From: Typhlomys cinereus
Lineage: Eukaryota; Chordata; Mammalia; Rodentia; Platacanthomyidae
Assembly: GCA_023101885.1 (NCBI GenBank)
Contig: JALPQD010000233.1
Span: forward strand, 3,494,083-3,558,082
Length of the DNA: 64,000 bases
Direction of reading: 5' to 3'
In this document: positions 60,816 through 64,000 of the stretch, one piece after another
Layout: each line of letters starts with the position of its first letter
Position numbering within the stretch: the stretch's first letter is position 1
Notes under the pieces: model-generated
The model's database searches: none
Seen by the model: the letters and a program-made list of their open reading frames with translations, nothing else
What the model was told of the DNA's origin: nothing
Translations under genes and position numbers: made by a program

Positions 60816-62564
60816 TAAAGGTTTTTGTTTTCCATAATTAAATAATTATGTTCCTACAAGAGCAGACTTTCTGTGTCAATAAGTACACGATGATCCACAT
60901 CATACAATGGTTCTGAATCTGAACTAGTGTATTTGAAGTGGCATTCAGTGCTGTGTAACATGACAGCATGTGCCATATAAAGTGAAAACCCTTTGTGTTC
61001 AGACCCGAGGTTCCAGAAACAACATAGGTGACAGAGAGATTGATTAATCAGATTTGAAATTAATGTTTGGCTATTATGGATTCATTGTCATTTTCTTGTA
61101 ATCCTTAAATTAATTTGAGTGAATACATATGGGGTTGAGATCCACAATTTGAAATCCTATGTGCAGGGACTAACATGGAAATGTATCTAAGCTTACAATG
61201 ATGTTTCAAAACTCACTATATCAGTATTTGGGTGAGGTCATTTGCATTCTTCACCTTAGTTAATTTATTTATATAATGCAAATAATGCATCCTCTCCCAC
61301 AGAGCAGAATCATCAGAATGGAAAATAAGAGATAGAGCATATGCTGGGAAGTGAACACTCAGAAGAAAATGTTAGATGGCATAGGAAGGAATAATGAAAG
61401 AAGGATGTGAAAAATTAGGTGGGGCAGAGAAGCAAAACTGTCTATTGCTTAAAAAAAAAAAAGACTCTTGGTATGTTACTTAGCAATTGCTTTCCTTCCC
61501 TTACCACATCACGGAAAAGGCAAGGAATTAGTCTCGAAGTGCAACGCCAGGGGGCAGATGGGGCGGACAAACACGCAGATGGAAAAAAGGATCAAAAAAA
61601 AGGCATGTTGTAGGCTCAGGGATTGATGGTTACCGAAACATCCAACCAAAAACAGTCTAAGAAAAGGTTGGGGGACTTGTGCTGACAGAGAGGTGAAGAC
61701 ATTAGCAAAGGTTGAATAATGTGGAGCTAAATTATAGGGAAAAGAACAATTATCGACTCATTATGAAAAAAACTTACTGTAAAACAGGTTTGAATAGCAT
61801 TGTTGTTGCACACATGAAGACATATACCCACACACTCCAAAACCACAATATGCTGACCCGAACGTGGTAAAAGTATGTAAAGTATGTGGTAAGTGGACCT
61901 GAACCATTTTCTCGGAAGACAAAATCAGAACATTTTAGCAGAGAAAAATCTTGGATTTTGAAATTTTCAGGGACAGCCTTTAACAATTCTATTAGACTTT
62001 CATCTTCCAGTTCCAATATTTTTAAGAAAGAAAAGAGGAGCTAAGTGTAAAAAAGGTCAAATGAAAATTATACTGTAAATAGGACATTTTTATGATTTAT
62101 AGCCATTGTTGTAATTAACTTCAAGTGAAGGAAAAATTTATTCCCCATCTGCTGAGGTTTTTACGAACGCTAGAAAGTGGTAAAAAAACGTCTACATTTT
62201 CAGGATGAGTTGTTGTACATCAAGCAACACCCCTCTGTAAAAAATGTCAGGTGAACAACTCAATGAAAAAAGTTTTTAAAAAATGTTTCTAGAGCTTATA
62301 AACGGTAGGATTTTAAAATGTACAGTGGGAGGCATTCATTGACATTTGATTTTTCTCTGGAAATACTGATATAAAAGACAGTACTTTAAAATCTTACTGT
62401 TCAGAGTTTTATGTTGATCCGCAGCTTTAGGAAAAAAATTACTTAAGCAAATTGCTGATTATAATAAAACAATGACAGATGAAACCTCTCCAGCAAACTG
62501 AATTTAGGACACTATCTATGGAGAATTTAAACAGTTGATCCCTAAAATAAAAGTTAGGAAAAAA
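60816..62564. other. Intergenic, no recognised element
   Basis: AT-rich to mixed. Frames at 61419-61613 and 61774-62016 have no recognisable features. Confidence 0.4.
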
Positions 62565-63515
62565 AAATTTTTTTAGATATTTTCTTTTATTTCTGCTCAT
62601 ACAAAACTTAAACAGGTTACACCCAGTCCCCTCCCTTCCCTCCACCTCCCCTCGATACCCTCTGTCCCCCCTCCTCCCAACTTTCCCCTCCCTTCCCACC
62701 CCTGTGTCTCCCCCCCAATTCGCCCGGAGGCATCCTTAGATTGTAATGTTGCATGTGCCAAACTCTCCTAGAACGTTCCTCCCTCTCTGATGAGGTGCAA
62801 GGACCCAGGGACATTTCCCAGAACCCTTTCCGTGTTCCCCTTAAGCTTAGGAGCACTATTGTGACTGTCAGTCCCTAGCCTCCAAGGAATTCTAGTGCCT
62901 TTAGTCCATGCTAGACTTTGGTGGGGTCAATAATGTGTTGGACAGAGCGGCAGTCATGCAAAATCCTATTATTGATTGGTCTTCGACCCTAAAACCCCCT
63001 ATGTGTGTGGAATATCTGCATATTCAGTACTCCTCCCCATCCTTGTGCTTATAATCGTACTGCCCCCTCTTCCTGGCAAATTTCCTGGACGTCAGGGATG
63101 GGGAGAGATTAGGTTGGCCTAGTTCCAGGGTGGTCGATTGATATAGAGTCTCTGATGTTCTGAATTAGGTTTTTGTTTGATGTTTTTTTTCAGTTTTGCT
63201 GCTCTTGCAATTGCCCTTGGCTCCATCCCTGCTGGGTATTGGATTTGTCACCCCCGGCAGAGATAAAAACCTGTTAACTTCAGTCTTGTTATAGGGTATA
63301 TTCACAGGTAGATGATTTTTTGAACATAAAAGTAGGAGACCGTGGGTGAGAGAGGTGGTCATCACCCATATGGCAGCCTATCTGCCTCCCCTTCTGGTGA
63401 GATCATACCCTATGCAGTTGCGCAAATGATCAGAAAGGAAATTCTGTGAACTTAACCAGATGTCTTATTACTTACTTGCAGTCCTTGATGGTGGCCCATT
63501 ATGCCATTTTGATAA
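62565..63515 (-). mobile_element. L1 3' UTR copy, rich in small indels
   Basis: Minus-strand L1 3' UTR from the tail near 62580 ('ctgctcatacaaaacttaaa') through the polypurine tract (62625-62725) to upstream 3' UTR that matches 1-400 and 46400-47330. Compared with those copies it has many 1-5 base insertions, for example near 62605, 62740, 62775 and 62990. The frames at 62439-63365 are shadows. Confidence 0.88.
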
Positions 63516-64000
63516 TTAATTGTATTTTAAATTTGTGCAAGCTATTTTAAAATAAAAAGATTGCCTATTACTCACAAAAAATGGTTTGAATTAATATTTT
63601 CTTTATATAAAATCAAACATAAAAATTCCTATTAGAGATAAAAACATAATGTTTAGAAATCCCCCATTTTTCCTCTTAAATCGCATTTTGTGAGGATGTG
63701 CAAATGAAATAAATTTTCTAGGTACTTCTCCAAAAGTATGTCAAATATCTGTTCCTGGCTGAATTATTGAGTAAACACATAAACAATGACGGAAAGTTCC
63801 TTCTGTATACTCTTCAGAGTGCTAACTCATACTCTCACAAAGCACATGAAATATTTGTATAGAGAAATGAAAATTTAAATTTAGTTAGCTTTTAGTAATT
63901 ATAATTTAGGTTATCTGTGAAATCTATACGAATTTATTTTTATTCTGTTATATTACATTGATTTGAAAGCTTGATATTCCTAAGCCTGGCATCTCCTAGA
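63516..64000. other. Intergenic, no recognised element
   Basis: AT-rich to the end of the window; nothing recognised. Confidence 0.4.

Noticed and set aside
1..64000. CRISPR arrays, rRNA, bacterial operons, integrated phage
   Set aside because: No regularly spaced direct repeats with unique spacers, no rRNA-like sequence and no dense coding on either strand. The window is mammalian nuclear DNA.

Overview
The window is repeat-dense, visibly AT-rich mammalian DNA with no credible protein-coding gene. No open frame shows a recognisable host protein, splice structure or codon-like bias. Almost everything that can be named is retrotransposon-derived. The lineage is rodent: B1-like 7SL SINEs, B3/B4-like composite tRNA SINEs, ID-like tails, a MaLR LTR element, and many copies of a tRNA-derived SINE whose head (ggggctggagaggtggctca) is that of the B2 superfamily but whose body is not the muroid B2 body. 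B2-superfamily heads with other bodies are known from jerboas (DIP) and a squirrel (MEN), so a non-muroid rodent, perhaps a dipodoid, is my best guess. That is an inference, not a match.

Layout: 1-862 is the 3' end of an L1 on the minus strand, cut by the window edge. 1660-3280 is an older minus-strand L1. 3.7-8.2 kb holds scattered SINEs and microsatellites. 12.44-13.75 kb is an old L1M ORF1 remnant carrying two SINEs and a young L1 3' end. 14.48-14.86 kb is a SINE/L1 chimera. 19.5-24.7 kb is a stack of L1M, LTR-like, SINE and L1 3'-end insertions that includes a twin-primed L1. 27.0-29.3 kb is a complete MaLR element with two LTRs. 30.6-36.0 kb is the largest element, a plus-strand L1 with decayed ORF2 and a roughly 1 kb 3' UTR, itself interrupted by another L1 and a SINE. 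39.6-40.4 kb is a 98%-identical inverted repeat that no repeat family explains. 40.4-49.4 kb is dense in SINEs and has a second inverted L1 with two tiny L1s nested in it. 49.4-52.8 kb is the longest stretch free of recognisable repeats. 52.8-58.1 kb is old L1 with young SINE and L1 insertions plus a MaLR-like LTR remnant. 60.4-60.8 kb is an LTR-like repeat, and 62.6-63.5 kb is another L1 3' end with many small indels.

The elements relate to each other rather than to a host pathway. The L1 lineage supplies the retrotransposition machinery, and the SINEs and truncated L1s carry L1-type target-site duplications (several perfect, 12-17 bp) and A-rich tails. The nesting order gives a relative history: L1M, then old SINEs and MaLR/LTR-like repeats, then the long-3'UTR L1, then young SINEs and 3'-end-only L1 copies. 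I found no sign of an undescribed functional system. The most unexplained structure is the inverted repeat at 39644-40385.
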